A stretch of DNA of 50,209 nt, from positions 29,051 through 79,259 of the forward strand of contig NW_003110478.1 in NCBI RefSeq assembly GCF_000003605.2, given 5' to 3'. Each line of letters opens with the position of its first letter. Position 1 is the stretch's first letter. A model generated the notes under the pieces. The model was not told where the DNA came from. It ran no database searches and saw nothing but the letters and a program-made list of their open reading frames with translations. The DNA comes from Saccoglossus kowalevskii. Lineage: Eukaryota > Hemichordata > Enteropneusta > Harrimaniidae. Positions 50,170-50,209 of the stretch are shown piece by piece. Both the position numbers and the translations under genes were made by a program.

Positions 50170-50209
<40 letters not shown>
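50170..50209. repeat. (TA)n microsatellite at window end
   Basis: A ta run of at least 19 units, preceded by copies of a tgttaggtatatatata-like phrase from about 50102. Confidence 0.95.

Noticed and set aside
1-50209. Transfer RNA, ribosomal RNA or prokaryotic-type operons
   Set aside because: None was seen on reading for tRNA box motifs or gene clusters. A covariance-model search would be needed to exclude small RNAs.

Overview
The window is nuclear DNA from an invertebrate animal. The genes are split into many small exons with GT-AG introns, the sequence is AT-rich, and short mobile elements and minisatellites fill introns and spacers. The gene content (a TRPA channel with a long ankyrin array, and small secreted von Willebrand factor type D proteins) and the intron density suit an invertebrate deuterostome (hemichordate, cephalochordate or echinoderm) or a lophotrochozoan. 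I cannot choose between them from sequence alone. There is one assembly gap of 690 N (32906-33595).

Layout. (1) 1047-3559, plus strand: the last six exons of a TRPA-type cation channel (pore, S6 and C-terminal tail); the rest lies before the window. (2) 6203-23536, minus strand: a complete TRPA paralogue that I could reassemble into 26 exons with continuous reading frame, 1145 codons, about 16 ankyrin repeats and six membrane segments. The two genes converge tail to tail and share exon phases. (3) 27786-32485 and 37770-39882, minus strand: a tandem pair of seven-coding-exon genes with identical exon lengths. Each encodes a 265-residue secreted protein with a signal peptide, a short basic propeptide-like linker, a six-cysteine module and one VWD domain. 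Each has an upstream non-coding exon and a conserved CCAAT-TATA promoter. (4) 40850-50209: mostly repeats and anonymous sequence, with a few weak exon-like fragments.

How the parts relate. The TRPA proteins would be membrane cation channels, typically chemical or temperature sensors. The VWD proteins would be extracellular. Nothing in the sequence links the two families functionally; they are neighbours.

The most striking pattern is in the DNA rather than the proteins. In three separate genes a splice site and its exon edge have been copied locally in tandem: a 35-bp unit starting at a TRPA donor, a 38-bp unit (six copies) made of an exon end plus its donor, and an acceptor plus exon start present three times in the first VWD gene. 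One TRPA intron also appears to use a GC-AG donor, and the long TRPA gene has a possible alternative N-terminus. Dispersed elements include a family with TTAA target duplications, a composite hairpin element present once in each TRPA gene, and a separate element with long terminal inverted repeats.
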